From: Parahoeflea olei
Lineage (GTDB): Bacteria > Pseudomonadota > Alphaproteobacteria > Rhizobiales > Rhizobiaceae
Reading direction: 5' to 3'
Assembly (NCBI RefSeq): GCF_001703635.1
Contig: NZ_LQZT01000012.1
Coordinates: 248,001 to 312,000, forward strand
DNA: 64,000 nt
Shown: positions 49,543 to 61,184 of the stretch, in pieces
Position numbering within the stretch: the first letter of the stretch is position 1
How the letters are laid out: every line of letters starts with the position of its first letter
Translations under genes and position numbers: made by a program
Notes under the pieces: generated by a model
The model's input: only the letters and a program-made list of their open reading frames with translations
Databases searched by the model: none
What the model was told of the DNA's origin: nothing

Positions 49543-50964
49543 ATGAACGGTTCTGCATCCGGCCTTGAAAATCTGCCCGTCACGGGTGGCGGCGCGTTCG
49601 AGATGGCGGCCCGGTTGTGGCAGGCGCTTGGCGGCGGAGCCGCGCGCCCCGATCAGGTGGAGATCGCCGGGGTCGGTGCCTTGCCTTCCGTGTTCGCGGT
49701 CAGCGATTTCGCCGCCGCGGCGATGGCCACGGCCGGGCTGGCGGTTGCGGAATGGGTCGGCCTTCACGCCGGCCAAGCGCCGCAGGTCAGGGTCGATCGG
49801 CGGCTCGCCTCGCTGTGGTTCGGGTTTTCGATCGCGCCCGACGGCTGGGAGCTGCCATCGGCCTGGGATGCGGTCGCGGGCGATTACGCCACCGCCGACG
49901 GCTGGATCCGGCTGCACACCAATGCACGGGCGCATCGCGATGCGGCGCTGTCGGTGCTCGGGTTTCCTGCCGACCCCGTGCCCGGGCGCGAAGCCGTGGC
50001 GGCCGCCGTCGCGAAATGGCGCGCGGATGCATTGGAGGCGGCCGTGGTTGCGGCGGGCGGCTGTGCCGCAGCCATGCGCGATCCGGAGCAGTGGGCCGCG
50101 CATCCGCAGGGGCGGGCGGTGCTGGCCGAACCGCTGATGCATGTCGAGCGGCAAGGCGCCGCACTGCGTTTCAGCCGGCAAGTTGATGCTCTGCGCCCGC
50201 TCTCCGGAATACGGGTGCTCGATCTCACGCGCGTGCTTGCCGGGCCGGTGGCGACGCGGTTTCTGGCGGGGTTCGGCGCCGATGTGCTCAGGATCGATCC
50301 GCCGGGCTGGGACGAAGGCGCGGTAATCCCGGAAGTCACGCTCGGAAAGCGCTGCGCCCGGCTCGATTTCAAACAGGCCGGCGACCGCGAGCATCTGAAA
50401 GGGCTCATCGCCGAGGCGGATATTCTCGTCCACGGCTATCGCCCGGATGCGCTTGAGCGGCTGGGGCTGGGAGCCGATGTCCGCCGCGCCCTCAATCCGG
50501 GCCTGGTCGATGTCTCGCTGGATGCCTATGGCTGGAGCGGACCCTGGGCGGGCCGGCGCGGTTTCGACAGTCTGGTGCAGATGAGCGCAGGCATTGCCGC
50601 AACGGGCATGGCCGAGGCGGGGGCTGCCCGCCCGGTGCCGCTGCCGGTGCAGGCGCTCGATCATGGCGCGGGCTATCTGCTCGCGGCTGCAGCGGTGCGG
50701 GGCCTCGTGCTGCGCGCGATGCAGGCGACAGGGTCACGCTGGTGCACCTCGGTGGCCCGCGTCGGCGGCTGTCTTGCCGGGTATAGGCAGTCGGGGGATG
50801 TGGCGCTGATCGGCAAGCCCGAGCCGCATGATTATGACGCTGCCCTCGAAGCGACCGGCTGGGGGCCGGCGCGCCGGCTCAGAGCCCCGCTCTGCGTGGG
50901 CGTCGCCCGCATGGGCTGGGATCGGCCCGCGGGGCGGCTCGGGACTGCGCCGGCCGCCTGGTGA
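49543..50964 (+). CDS. CaiB/BaiF family (type III) CoA-transferase
   Basis: Protein of 473 residues. The second half carries the family core: LSGIRVLDLTRVLAGPVATR, LGKRCARLDFK, HGYRPDALERLGLGADVRRA and GRRGFDSLVQMSAGIA. The first 200 residues resemble the small-domain part of the family, so the layout is like that of two-segment CoA-transferases. Start ATG 49543 has AAGGAG. Acyl substrate unknown; the adjacent TAXI-TRAP system may import the acid, but the genes are 234 bp apart. Confidence 0.87.
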   Translation: MNGSASGLENLPVTGGGAFEMAARLWQALGGGAARPDQVEIAGVGALPSVFAVSDFAAAAMATAGLAVAEWVGLHAGQAPQVRVDRRLASLWFGFSIAPDGWELPSAWDAVAGDYATADGWIRLHTNARAHRDAALSVLGFPADPVPGREAVAAAVAKWRADALEAAVVAAGGCAAAMRDPEQWAAHPQGRAVLAEPLMHVERQGAALRFSRQVDALRPLSGIRVLDLTRVLAGPVATRFLAGFGADVLRIDPPGWDEGAVIPEVTLGKRCARLDFKQAGDREHLKGLIAEADILVHGYRPDALERLGLGADVRRALNPGLVDVSLDAYGWSGPWAGRRGFDSLVQMSAGIAATGMAEAGAARPVPLPVQALDHGAGYLLAAAAVRGLVLRAMQATGSRWCTSVARVGGCLAGYRQSGDVALIGKPEPHDYDAALEATGWGPARRLRAPLCVGVARMGWDRPAGRLGTAPAAW

Positions 50965-51198
50965 CGCCGGTTCGGCACGCCCGACGGTCCGGCGCCTGCC
51001 GGATTGATGGGCACCATCCTGCCCGTCGTTTCATCAAGGCGGGCAATCACTTGCCCATCGCGCCGTTCCCATTTGGCAAAGCGCCCCTAATTCCTGTAAA
51101 CGGGTACATGGCATGGGTGTTGCATATTGGCACCCGTATCACTGCGCGGAGGAGAGACGCGCGGATCCCGGATTGATCGGAACACGGAGGAATAACCG

Positions 51199-52155
51199 AT
51201 GATCACCATAAACCGCAGAAGCATGGTCACGTTGATGGTGGCGAGCGCCATGGCGCTGTCGCTGGCCCCGGCCAAGGCCGACCAGTTCGTCAACATCCTG
51301 ACCGGCGGCACCTCGGGCGTCTACTATCCGCTCGGCGTCGGCCTGTCGAAGATCTACGCGGAGAAGATCGAGGGCGTGCGCACCCAGGTGCAGTCGACCA
51401 AGGCTTCGGTCGAAAACCTCAACCTGTTGCAGCAGGGTAAGGGCGAACTGGCGCTGGCGCTCGGCGATTCCGTCAAGCTTGCCTGGGAAGGCGATCCGGA
51501 GGCCGGCTTCAAGGGGCCGCTCGACAAGCTGCGCGGCATTGCCGCAGTCTACCCGAACTATATCCAGATCGTGGCCTCCAAGGAATCGGGGATCACCGAT
51601 CTCGCCGGCCTGAACGGCAAGAGCCTTTCGGTGGGCGCTGCCAAATCCGGAACCGAGCTCAATGCCAGGGCGATCTTCGCCGCCGCCGGCATGACCTATG
51701 ACGATCTGTCCAAGACCGAATATCTGCCGTTCGCGGAATCGGTGGAGCTGATCAAGAACCGGCAGCTCGACGCGACGCTTCAGTCGGCCGGCCTCGGCGT
51801 GGCTTCGATCAAGGACCTGTCGACCTCGGTCGACGTGCAGATGGTGGCGGTGCCCGAAGATGTCGTGAAGGCGCTCGGCGCGCCCTATATCGCGGCCACC
51901 ATTCCGGCCGGCACCTATGGCGGCCAGGACAGCGACGTGCAGACCGTGGCCGTCGTCAACTTCCTCGTCACCCATTCCGATGTCAGTGACGATCTGGCCT
52001 ATGAGATGACCAAGCAGCTGTTCGAGAACCTTCCCGAACTCGAAGCCGCCCACAAGGCCGCAACCCAGATCAAGCTCGAAAACGCGCTTAACGGCATGCC
52101 GTTGCCGCTGCATCCGGGCGCGGAACGCTACTACAAGGAAAAGGGCATGATGTAG
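51199..52155 (+). CDS. TAXI-type TRAP transporter substrate-binding protein
   Basis: Periplasmic binding protein of 318 residues. Signal peptide with RR and hydrophobic core, cleavage predicted after AKA (about residue 27). The mature part begins DQFVNILTGGTSGVYYPLGV, which is diagnostic for TAXI proteins, and has LNLLQQGKGELALALGDSV. ATG 51199 follows GGAGGA. First gene of the uptake operon; ligand unknown (known relatives bind dicarboxylates or glutamate-like acids). Confidence 0.95.
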   Translation: MITINRRSMVTLMVASAMALSLAPAKADQFVNILTGGTSGVYYPLGVGLSKIYAEKIEGVRTQVQSTKASVENLNLLQQGKGELALALGDSVKLAWEGDPEAGFKGPLDKLRGIAAVYPNYIQIVASKESGITDLAGLNGKSLSVGAAKSGTELNARAIFAAAGMTYDDLSKTEYLPFAESVELIKNRQLDATLQSAGLGVASIKDLSTSVDVQMVAVPEDVVKALGAPYIAATIPAGTYGGQDSDVQTVAVVNFLVTHSDVSDDLAYEMTKQLFENLPELEAAHKAATQIKLENALNGMPLPLHPGAERYYKEKGMM

Positions 52156-52250
52156 CACCGGGGCGGCCCGGGGCTTCAAGCTGACCAAGCGGCGGGACCG
52201 GAGAGCCGGTCCCGCCGTGTTCGACTTGTGCGTGGTGGGGAGGACACCCA

Positions 52251-54356
52251 ATGCTTCATGACCAGACACCGCATCGCGCGCCCGACGAGCGGCCGGATCT
52301 CGGCCTGCACGATCCGTTGGCCGAGAGCTTTCCGAACAGCCTCGAAGGCCGGCTCCTGTTCTGGATCGCGCTCGTCTTTTCGCTGTTCCAGATCGCCACG
52401 GCCGCGCATCTGATCGACTTTCCGAGCCAGGTGGTGCGCGCGTTCCATGTGGGCTTCCTGATGCTGCTCACCTTTCCGCTGGTGGCGGCGGCGCGGGGCG
52501 CGGGGCCGCTGCTCAAGGCGGGGGCCTGGCTGCTCGCCGGCCTCGGCGTCGCGGTCGCGCTCTATCAGTGGGTGGAATACACCGAACTTCTGATGCGGGC
52601 GGGCGATCCGCTCACGCGCGACATGGTGCTCGGCGTGATCGCGCTCGTCACGGTGTTTGCGGCTGCCTGGGTGATCATGGGGCCGGCGCTGCCGATCATC
52701 TCCGGTGCGTTTCTCGCCTATTGCCTGTTCGGCGAATATCTGCCGGCGCCGCTCGACCATCGCGGCTACGACTTCTCCCAGGTGATCGACCACATGACCT
52801 ATGGCACGGAAGGGATCTACGGCATCCCGATCTTCGTGTCGTCGAGTTTCATCTTCCTGTTCATCCTGTTTGGAGCGTTCCTCGAAAAGGCGGGCATGAT
52901 CCAGCTGTTCACCGACGTCTCGCTCGGCCTGGTCGGCCACAAGCGCGGCGGGGCCGCCAAGGTCTCGGTGATCTCGTCGGGCCTGATGGGCACGATCTCG
53001 GGCTCGGGCGTCGCCAATGTGGTGACCACCGGGCAGTTCACGATCCCGCTGATGAAGAGCTTCGGCTACCGCGCGGCCTTTGCCGGCGGGGTGGAATCGA
53101 CCTCCTCGATGGGTGGGCAGCTGATGCCGCCGGTGATGGGAGCGGTGGCCTTCATCATGGCCGAGACGCTGGGCGTCGAATATTACGAGGTGGTGCAGGC
53201 GGCGATCATTCCGGCGATCCTCTATTTCGCCTCGACCTTCTGGATGGTGCATCTCGAAGCGGGCCGGCACAATCTCATGGGCCTGCCCAAGGAAGAGCTG
53301 CCGTCGCCGCTCAAGGCGCTGAAGGCGCAGTGGTATCTGGTGCTGCCGCTGCTGATGCTGATCTATCTTTTGTTCTCGGGCTACACGCCGCTGTTTGCGG
53401 GCACCGTCGGGCTTGCGCTCACGGTGCTCCTGATCCTCGGCGGCTCGGTGGCGCTGGGGCTGCCGGCGGGCGTGATCCGGCTCATCTTCTGGGTTGGGCT
53501 CGGGCTGGTGGCGGCCGCCTTCCTGCAGTTCGGCATCATGGTGATCGTCGGCGCAGTTGTTGCGCTGGTGGCCTGGAACGCGTTCTCGAAAGGCGGGCGC
53601 GAAACGCTCGTCATCTGCCGCGATGCGCTCGCCGACGGCGCCAAGACGGCGTTGCCGGTCGGCGTCGCCTGCGCGGTGGTGGGCATCATCATCGGCACCA
53701 TGACGCTGACGGGCGCGGCCAACACCTTCGGCCAGTTCATCGTCTCGGTCGGCGGGCACAGCCTGTTCCTGTCGCTGGTTTTGACCATGGTCACCTGCAT
53801 CGTGCTCGGCATGGGCATTCCCACCATCCCGAACTACATCATCACCTCCTCGATCGCCGGGCCGGCGCTGCTCGAACTCGGCGTGCCGCTGATCGTCAGC
53901 CACATGTTCGTCTTCTATTTCGGCATTCTCGCCGACCTGACGCCGCCGGTGGCGCTCGCCTGCTTCGCCGCGGCGCCGATCGCCAAGGAGAGCGGGCTCA
54001 AGATCTCGCTGGAGGCGATCAAGGTGGCGGCCGCCGGTTTCGTGATCCCGTTCATGGCGGTCTATACGCCGGCCTTGATGCTCCAGGACGGCGGGCCGCT
54101 CGCCGAGGCGATCGGCTATGTGCCGGCGGTGATGTATATCGTCGCCAAGGTGGTGCTGGCGATCGGGCTCTGGGGCGCGGCGGTGATCGGCTTCCTCGGC
54201 GGACGTCTCGGCTGGCCGATGCGGGCGCTGGCGATGGCCGCGGCTTTCACGCTGATCGCCTCGCTGCCGATCACCGACGAGATCGGTTTCGCGCTCGCCG
54301 CGCTGTTTGCGCTGCTGGCCTGGCGCAAAAGCCGGTCCGGGGCGGCCGTGGCCTAG
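52251..54356 (+). CDS. TRAP transporter fused permease (TAXI type)
   Basis: Permease of 701 residues in which the small (DctQ-like) and large (DctM-like) subunits are fused. Tracts: SSSFIFLFILFGAFLEKAGM, GLMGTISGSGVANVVTTGQF, SSMGGQLMPPVMGAVAFIMA and VLGMGIPTIPNYIITSS. It uses the sodium gradient and the TAXI protein for uptake. ATG 52251 follows GGAGGA, 95 bp after the binding-protein gene. Confidence 0.95.
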   Translation: MLHDQTPHRAPDERPDLGLHDPLAESFPNSLEGRLLFWIALVFSLFQIATAAHLIDFPSQVVRAFHVGFLMLLTFPLVAAARGAGPLLKAGAWLLAGLGVAVALYQWVEYTELLMRAGDPLTRDMVLGVIALVTVFAAAWVIMGPALPIISGAFLAYCLFGEYLPAPLDHRGYDFSQVIDHMTYGTEGIYGIPIFVSSSFIFLFILFGAFLEKAGMIQLFTDVSLGLVGHKRGGAAKVSVISSGLMGTISGSGVANVVTTGQFTIPLMKSFGYRAAFAGGVESTSSMGGQLMPPVMGAVAFIMAETLGVEYYEVVQAAIIPAILYFASTFWMVHLEAGRHNLMGLPKEELPSPLKALKAQWYLVLPLLMLIYLLFSGYTPLFAGTVGLALTVLLILGGSVALGLPAGVIRLIFWVGLGLVAAAFLQFGIMVIVGAVVALVAWNAFSKGGRETLVICRDALADGAKTALPVGVACAVVGIIIGTMTLTGAANTFGQFIVSVGGHSLFLSLVLTMVTCIVLGMGIPTIPNYIITSSIAGPALLELGVPLIVSHMFVFYFGILADLTPPVALACFAAAPIAKESGLKISLEAIKVAAAGFVIPFMAVYTPALMLQDGGPLAEAIGYVPAVMYIVAKVVLAIGLWGAAVIGFLGGRLGWPMRALAMAAAFTLIASLPITDEIGFALAALFALLAWRKSRSGAAVA

Positions 54357-54725
54357 ATGGCGCTCGGGCTCTGCATCGTGGCGGGCGGAAAGTCGCTTGC
54401 GCTGGCGGCAGGCCTGTTCACGCTGAGCTGGACCCATTCGGTGGAGAAGACCGACTGGCGCGAGAGCTACCGGGTGGGCGCCGCGGGGCTGGAACTCACA
54501 GAGGCGCGGGTCAAGGGATCGGGCGCCGGCATGGACCCGGGCGAGGGGGCGCGGCTCGAACACGGCTGGTGGGTGTGGCAGCCCGATGTGCCCCCCATTC
54601 CCGAACTGGTGCTGGCGGCCTCGGGCGCGACCGTGTCGGCCTGGAGCCTCTGTCATTCCGGCGGCTGCGAGACGCTCGGCGCGGAGCCGGGCGCACCAGT
54701 GCATATCAAGCCCTGCGCGATGTGA
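54357..54725 (+). CDS. DUF1850 protein, TAXI-TRAP accessory
   Basis: Protein of 122 residues whose ATG directly follows the permease TAG. FTLSWTHSVEKTDWRESYRV and GSGAGMDPGEGARLEHGWW match DUF1850. The N-terminus is hydrophobic, indicating export or anchoring. DUF1850 genes commonly accompany TAXI-TRAP systems; role unknown. Confidence 0.85.
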   Translation: MALGLCIVAGGKSLALAAGLFTLSWTHSVEKTDWRESYRVGAAGLELTEARVKGSGAGMDPGEGARLEHGWWVWQPDVPPIPELVLAASGATVSAWSLCHSGGCETLGAEPGAPVHIKPCAM

Positions 54726-54947
54726 TCGGCCTGCGGACCTGGCAGGCCACAGGGGCCTGTCATGGCGATCCGCCCGTGCGGCCCGCGCCGAGTTGCAGTC
54801 TTCATTGATCCTGTCGGCCAGCTGCGACGTAGAAGCTTGCGAATGGGGCTTTGCGTCGCGGCACGGCGGTCCTACAAGGATATCAACTGCGCCGGCCGGA
54901 CCCTTCGCGGGGCTTCCATTGCGCATTCACGGAGAGTTTCGGACACG

Positions 54948-56237
54948 ATGGGCAAGTTTTCATTCCCGATGGCCGCAGGCCGGGCCGAAGCGCTCGGCGA
55001 GATCCATGCCCGTCCTTACGTGCCGGTGGGCAAATCACGGGTGATCTTCCAGCTCGCGTTCCTGACCGAAGGGGGGGCTGTGGTCGACCATGCGGTGCTG
55101 TCCGGCCTGGCGCGCGCCCGCGGCGTGTCGGCGCCCACGCGCGACACCGCGCATTTTTCCATGGGTTGGGGGCAGGGCACGCTGCGCTGGGAGCGGCACA
55201 CCGAATTCTCCACCTATTTCTGGGACACGCCGGCGCCGCCGGCCTTCGGCCAGAGCATCGACACCCATCCCTTCGGCGACCAGTTCTCGCCGCCCGGCAG
55301 CCTGATCTCGGGCATCCGGCTCGAGGTGCGCCCCGATGGGCCGGAGACGCAGGCCGCGATCCAGAGTTTCGACCCCACCAGCCTGTGCGTGAGCGAACTC
55401 AAGGGCGGGCAGGCGATGGTCGCCACCGATTTTCGCCAGGACGGCGACGGACTCACCCGCATCCTCCTGATCGACAAGGGCATGAGCGACGCGCGGCGCG
55501 GCACCGTGGTGCAGCGGCTGCTCGATATCGAGACCTACCGGACACTCGCCGCGCTCGGCCTGTCGCTGGCGCGCTCGCTGTCGCCCGAAATGCGCCGGAT
55601 CGAGGACAATCTGAGCAAGATCACCCAGGAAATGAAGACCGGCGCGCGCGACAACGCCGACAGCCTGCTCTCTGAGATCACCAGTCTTGCCGCAGAGCTT
55701 GAGGCCAATGCGGCCGCCAGCCTCTACCGGTTCGGCGCAAGCCGCGCCTATTACACGATCGTGCGCGAGCGCATCGCGGCGTTGGCGGAATCCTCGCAGC
55801 CCGGTGTCGAGACCATCGGTTCGTTCCTGGAGAAGCGGCTCGCGCCGGCGCTCCGGACCTGCGTGTCGATCGAGGAACGGCAGGCGAACCTGTCGCGCAA
55901 GCTCTCGCGTGCCACCTCGCTGCTTCGAAGCTGGATCGATGTCGAGCTCGAGCGCCAGAACAGTGCGCTGCTAAGTTCCATGAACCGCCGCGTGAAGCTG
56001 CAATTGCGGATGCAGCAGACCGTGGAAGGCCTGTCGGTGGCGGCGATTTCCTACTACATCGTCGGCCTGTTCAGCTATCTCGCCAAGCCGCTCGACAGTC
56101 TCGGCCTGCCGATCAAGTCCGGGTTCGCGATCGGCCTGTTTGTGCCGGTCGCCATCGGCGTCACCTGGATGACGGTGCGCTCGATCCGGAAGGCCCATGA
56201 CATCGAGGACAGGGCCGAAGGCGTCGACAAGGATTAG
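54948..56237 (+). CDS. DUF3422 family membrane protein
   Basis: Protein of 429 residues, started at ATG 54948 with GGAGAG. The start AEALGEIHARPYVPVGKSRV is the DUF3422 signature (E-x-H-x-RP); a helical middle and two membrane helices near the C-terminus (about 370-415, SVAAISYYIVGLFSYLAKPL and FAIGLFVPVAIGVTWMTV) follow. Function of the family is not known. It lies 222 bp after DUF1850. Confidence 0.88.
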   Translation: MGKFSFPMAAGRAEALGEIHARPYVPVGKSRVIFQLAFLTEGGAVVDHAVLSGLARARGVSAPTRDTAHFSMGWGQGTLRWERHTEFSTYFWDTPAPPAFGQSIDTHPFGDQFSPPGSLISGIRLEVRPDGPETQAAIQSFDPTSLCVSELKGGQAMVATDFRQDGDGLTRILLIDKGMSDARRGTVVQRLLDIETYRTLAALGLSLARSLSPEMRRIEDNLSKITQEMKTGARDNADSLLSEITSLAAELEANAAASLYRFGASRAYYTIVRERIAALAESSQPGVETIGSFLEKRLAPALRTCVSIEERQANLSRKLSRATSLLRSWIDVELERQNSALLSSMNRRVKLQLRMQQTVEGLSVAAISYYIVGLFSYLAKPLDSLGLPIKSGFAIGLFVPVAIGVTWMTVRSIRKAHDIEDRAEGVDKD

Positions 56238-56307
56238 CAGGACCCCGCGCACAAAAATGCCGCCCCGGCGAACCGGGGCGGCTGTTGCGTCTTGGCGGAT
56301 GCTTCGA

Positions 56308-57942
<1,635 letters not shown>

Positions 57943-57972
57943 TCAGAGCTGTCAAACGATGGTTGGCAACAC

Positions 57973-58287
57973 TCAGGCCGCGGCCTTGACCGCGGCGCCC
58001 GCCTCAAGGATCCCCAGCACGTCGGATTCCTTCATGATCAGAAGGTCCTCGCCGTCGATCCGGATCTCGGTGCCGGACCATTTGCCGAACAGGATGCGGT
58101 CGCCGGGCTTGACGTCGAGCGCCACGGTTTCGCCCTGCTCGTTGCGGGCGCCGGGGCCGGTGGCGATGACTTCGCCTTCCTGCGGCTTTTCCTTGGCGGT
58201 GTCGGGAATGATGATGCCGCCCTTGGTGCGCGCGTCGCTTTCGACGCGGCGGACAAGAATGCGGTCATGCAGTGGACGGAATTTCAT
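57973..58287 (-). CDS. groS: Co-chaperonin GroES
   Basis: 104 residues, started at ATG 58287 with [45 protein letters not shown] and the mobile loop are typical. Upstream frame to 58560 crosses the CIRCE element and is not coding. Confidence 0.97.
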   Translation of the reverse strand: MKFRPLHDRILVRRVESDARTKGGIIIPDTAKEKPQEGEVIATGPGARNEQGETVALDVKPGDRILFGKWSGTEIRIDGEDLLIMKESDVLGILEAGAAVKAAA

Positions 58288-58720
58288 GCTTTCCTCCTGG
58301 ACAAACATTGATGTGAACTTCCAGTTCCGCTGGTCCGCGAACGGACCCAGGGAAGCCGGCCCGTCTCTCCCGGCGCCGGCGGCTGGTGATTTGGTTTGCG
58401 CAAAACCGGTTTTCAAGAGCCCTGATGAAAATTTTTGGCACTCCTCATGAAGGAGTGCCAAAGCCCTGATTTTAAAACGGATTATCCTGATACTCCCAAC
58501 GCGTTGCGGCGCGATCCGGTGCGCGTTTGCCGCGTCGGGCCTGGGCATGACACCGGCCATTCGGGCATTTGCGGCAGGTGCGCCGGTCCCGGCGTGTCAG
58601 CACTCATTCGGAATGGCTGCCAACATCTTGATTATGCAGCTGAAATGCAGATTTGATCTTGCCAAATCGGTGCTGTTTTGGTGTCATTTCGGGGTCAAAC
58701 CACAGGAGGTGCACTTCACG
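58288..58720. other. Divergent groES / usg promoter region
   Basis: 433 bp holding the groES leader (about 150 nt), the CIRCE element and the usg promoter. A short palindrome TTTGCGCAAA lies in the leader near 58396. No gene seen. Confidence 0.6.
58435..58461 (-). promoter_or_regulatory. CIRCE element of groESL
   Basis: TTGGCACTC-N9-GAGTGCCAA is a perfect 9-9-9 inverted repeat. It differs from the consensus TTAGCACTC/GAGTGCTAA by the paired change A to G (and T to C). It predicts heat-shock control by HrcA; hrcA is not in the window. Confidence 0.92.
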
Positions 58721-58990
58721 ATGGCTTCACCTGAGTTCGAACGGCAGATGCAGGGCTACGGCCTGACCACCGCGCATATCTTCTACCGGTTGCCCGATTT
58801 CCAGTCGCTGCTGCAGACCTATGTCTGGCAGGACTACGATCTCGCGCCGGAGTTTCCCGGCATGCGCAAGTTTCTGGATTTCTGGGAAGCCCGGCTCGAC
58901 GGCCGTCTGCACTCGGTCCGTTACGCGCACAAGACGCTGATCGGCCCCAATGAATGGCGGCGGATCGACGGCGAGATCCTGCTGCACTGA
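58721..58990 (+). CDS. Usg family protein
   Basis: 89 residues, started at ATG 58721 behind AGGAGG. MASPEFERQMQGYGLTTAHI, FYRLPDFQSLLQTYVWQDYD and FLDFWEARLDGRLHSV match the Usg-like family of alphaproteobacteria. An old label links it to phosphoribosylanthranilate isomerase; function is unproven. Confidence 0.9.
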   Translation: MASPEFERQMQGYGLTTAHIFYRLPDFQSLLQTYVWQDYDLAPEFPGMRKFLDFWEARLDGRLHSVRYAHKTLIGPNEWRRIDGEILLH

Positions 58991-59047
58991 CAGGTCGCCG
59001 CAGGGCCGGGAAGGCCCGCGCGGACTTCCTTGAGGGGACGCCGGTCG

Positions 59048-59749
59048 TCAGTTTGCCAAGGCTGCGCGCATGCCTGCCGCGCAGAAGCGCACCAGAACGT
59101 CGGTGAGGCGCCGGGGCTCCGCGTCCGGGCTCGCGGCGAGCGCCTCGATGCGCCAGCGCGAGGTTGACAGCGACAGCATCGCCGAAACCGAAAACACGAA
59201 GGCGACGGCGATCCGCGCCGGCTCGACCCTTGGCGTGAGCCGGGCGATCTCGCCGATGAACACGCTCGCGGTCGGGTCGAAGCAGCGCTCGGAGATCGCG
59301 TGCCAGCGGCTATCTGCCGAGACCATCGCCACCAGCCGCGCATAGGCGATCCATTGCGGGTCGCCGGCCGAGCCGTCCGCGGCATCGAGGCCGGCCTTTG
59401 CCAGATAGGGCTCCAGAAAAGCGGTAAGGACGCTGCCGAGCGTCAGGGCTTCGCCTTTCGCTTTCAGGGCATTGAGCGCGGAAAGGCGCAGCTCCGAGAG
59501 TTCCGAGGCGCGGCGCTCGACCACCCTGGCGAACAGCGCTTCCTTGCTGCCGTGGTGAAAATTGACCGAGGCGATCTGCGTGCCTGCGGCGGCGGCGATG
59601 TCGCGCACCGAGGCGCCGTCATAGCCGCGGTCCGCGAAAAGCCGCTCGGCGGCGTCGAGGATCGCGCGGCTGGTCTCGAGCGAGCGTTTCGAGGGGGCGC
59701 GCTGGCGCGGACGGGGTGCCAAATCGGGGTTCGTCGAATTTTTTGTCAT
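59048..59749 (-). CDS. TetR family regulator
   Basis: Repressor of 233 residues. HTH tract SRAILDAAERLFADRGYDGA, then RDIAAAAGTQIASVNFHHGS. The C-terminal domain is of the CerR/DUF1956-like type. Divergent from the FMO operon with a perfect TGAACGATCGTTCA palindrome 20 bp before its start, so it probably represses itself and the operon. Confidence 0.92.
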   Translation of the reverse strand: MTKNSTNPDLAPRPRQRAPSKRSLETSRAILDAAERLFADRGYDGASVRDIAAAAGTQIASVNFHHGSKEALFARVVERRASELSELRLSALNALKAKGEALTLGSVLTAFLEPYLAKAGLDAADGSAGDPQWIAYARLVAMVSADSRWHAISERCFDPTASVFIGEIARLTPRVEPARIAVAFVFSVSAMLSLSTSRWRIEALAASPDAEPRRLTDVLVRFCAAGMRAALAN

Positions 59750-59768
59750 GAAACATGTTGCCTTAAAA

Positions 59769-59782
59769 TGAACGATCGTTCA
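59769..59782. promoter_or_regulatory. Palindromic TetR operator
   Basis: TGAACGATCGTTCA is a 14-bp perfect palindrome between the divergent tetR and FMO genes, of the AACGNNCGTT type used by many TetR proteins. Confidence 0.8.
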
Positions 59783-59828
59783 ATACAGAGGAGAGGAGAC
59801 ATCGACTGAAGCCAAGGGAGGGGCGCAG

Positions 59829-61184
59829 TTGAACACGAAATCGACGACGGCGGAGCCGAGTGCCGGCCCGCAGAACACACAGCCTTACGCCCTGATCGGC
59901 GCGGGCCCGATGGGGCTCGCCATGGCCAAGACGCTCAAGGAGCAGGGGATTCCGTTCCAGGGGTTCGAGCTCCATTCCGATGTCGGCGGGCTGTGGGACA
60001 TCGACGGTCCGAAATCGACGATGTACGAGACCGCGCACCTGATTTCGTCGAAGACCATGACCGAGTTCGCGGATTTCCCGATGGATCCTGAGGTGGCGGA
60101 CTATCCGTCGCATCGCGAACTCAAAACCTATTTCCGCAAATTCGCCGACCAATTCGGGCTGCGCGCGCATTACCTGTTCGGTACGGAAGTGCTCTCGGCC
60201 GAGCCGCTCGGCACGCCGGGCGAGGGCTGGCGGGTGACCTGGCGCGACGCGTCGGGCGACGCGCAGTCCGATATTTTCGCAGGCCTGCTGATCGCCAACG
60301 GCACGCTGTCGGAGCCGAACATGCCGGCGTTCAAGGGGACGTTTACGGGCGAGCTGATGCATTCGAGCGCCTATCGCGACCCCGATGTTTTCCGGGGCAA
60401 GCGGGTGCTGATCGTCGGGGCGGGCAATTCCGGCTGCGATATCGCCGTCGATGCGATCCATCATGGCAAGTCCTGCGACATCTCCGTGCGGCGCGGCTAC
60501 TATTTCGTGCCGAAATACATTTTCGGCCGCCCGGCCGACACCATGGGCGGGACCATCAAGCTGCCGATGTGGCTCAAGCGGCGCGTCGACGGGCTCATTC
60601 TCAAATGGTTCACCGGAGACCCATCGAAATACGGTTTCCCGAAGCCCGACTACAAGCTTTACGAATCCCACCCCGTGGTCAATTCGCTGATCCTGTTCCA
60701 TGCCGGCCATGGTGATATCAAGGTCCGGCCGGACATCGACCGGTTCGACGGGAACACCGTGCATTTCAGGGACGGGACCAAAGCCGATTACGACCTGGTG
60801 CTGGCCGCGACCGGCTACAAGCTGCATTACCCCTTCATCGACAAGGCGCTTCTCAATTGGCAGGGCCATGCGCCGCACCTGTTCCTCAATTGCATGCATC
60901 CCGTGCGCGACGATCTGTTCGTGCTTGGCATGGTGGAGGCCTCCGGGCTCGGCTGGCAGGGCCGGCACGAGCAGGCGGAAATGGTGGCGCGCTACATCGC
61001 AGGCCTCAAGGCCGGCACCATGGCGGCCAAAGCGCTCAAGGGCGAGAAACAGGCGGGCTTCACCCGCGCCACCGGCGGCATGAACTATATCGATCTGCCG
61101 CGGATGGCCTATTACGTCGACAAGGCCACCTATCGCACCGCAGTGACCAACTGGATTGCGGCACTGAAAGGCAAGCCCGAATGA
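59829..61184 (+). CDS. Flavin-containing monooxygenase
   Basis: Flavoprotein of 451 residues. FAD motif ALIGAGPMGLAMAKTLKEQG, FMO signature FKGTFTGELMHSSAY (FxGxxxHxxxY) and NADP motif RVLIVGAGNSGCDIAVDA. Such enzymes oxygenate N, S or ketone carbon (Baeyer-Villiger). Start is TTG 59829 behind GGGAGGGG, since no ATG precedes the FAD motif. Overlaps the transporter gene by 4 nt. Substrate unknown. Confidence 0.93.
   Translation: MNTKSTTAEPSAGPQNTQPYALIGAGPMGLAMAKTLKEQGIPFQGFELHSDVGGLWDIDGPKSTMYETAHLISSKTMTEFADFPMDPEVADYPSHRELKTYFRKFADQFGLRAHYLFGTEVLSAEPLGTPGEGWRVTWRDASGDAQSDIFAGLLIANGTLSEPNMPAFKGTFTGELMHSSAYRDPDVFRGKRVLIVGAGNSGCDIAVDAIHHGKSCDISVRRGYYFVPKYIFGRPADTMGGTIKLPMWLKRRVDGLILKWFTGDPSKYGFPKPDYKLYESHPVVNSLILFHAGHGDIKVRPDIDRFDGNTVHFRDGTKADYDLVLAATGYKLHYPFIDKALLNWQGHAPHLFLNCMHPVRDDLFVLGMVEASGLGWQGRHEQAEMVARYIAGLKAGTMAAKALKGEKQAGFTRATGGMNYIDLPRMAYYVDKATYRTAVTNWIAALKGKPE

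Noticed and set aside
52176-54926. 916-codon open frame antisense to the TRAP permease
   Set aside because: Arg/His/Asp-rich shadow of a membrane-protein gene.
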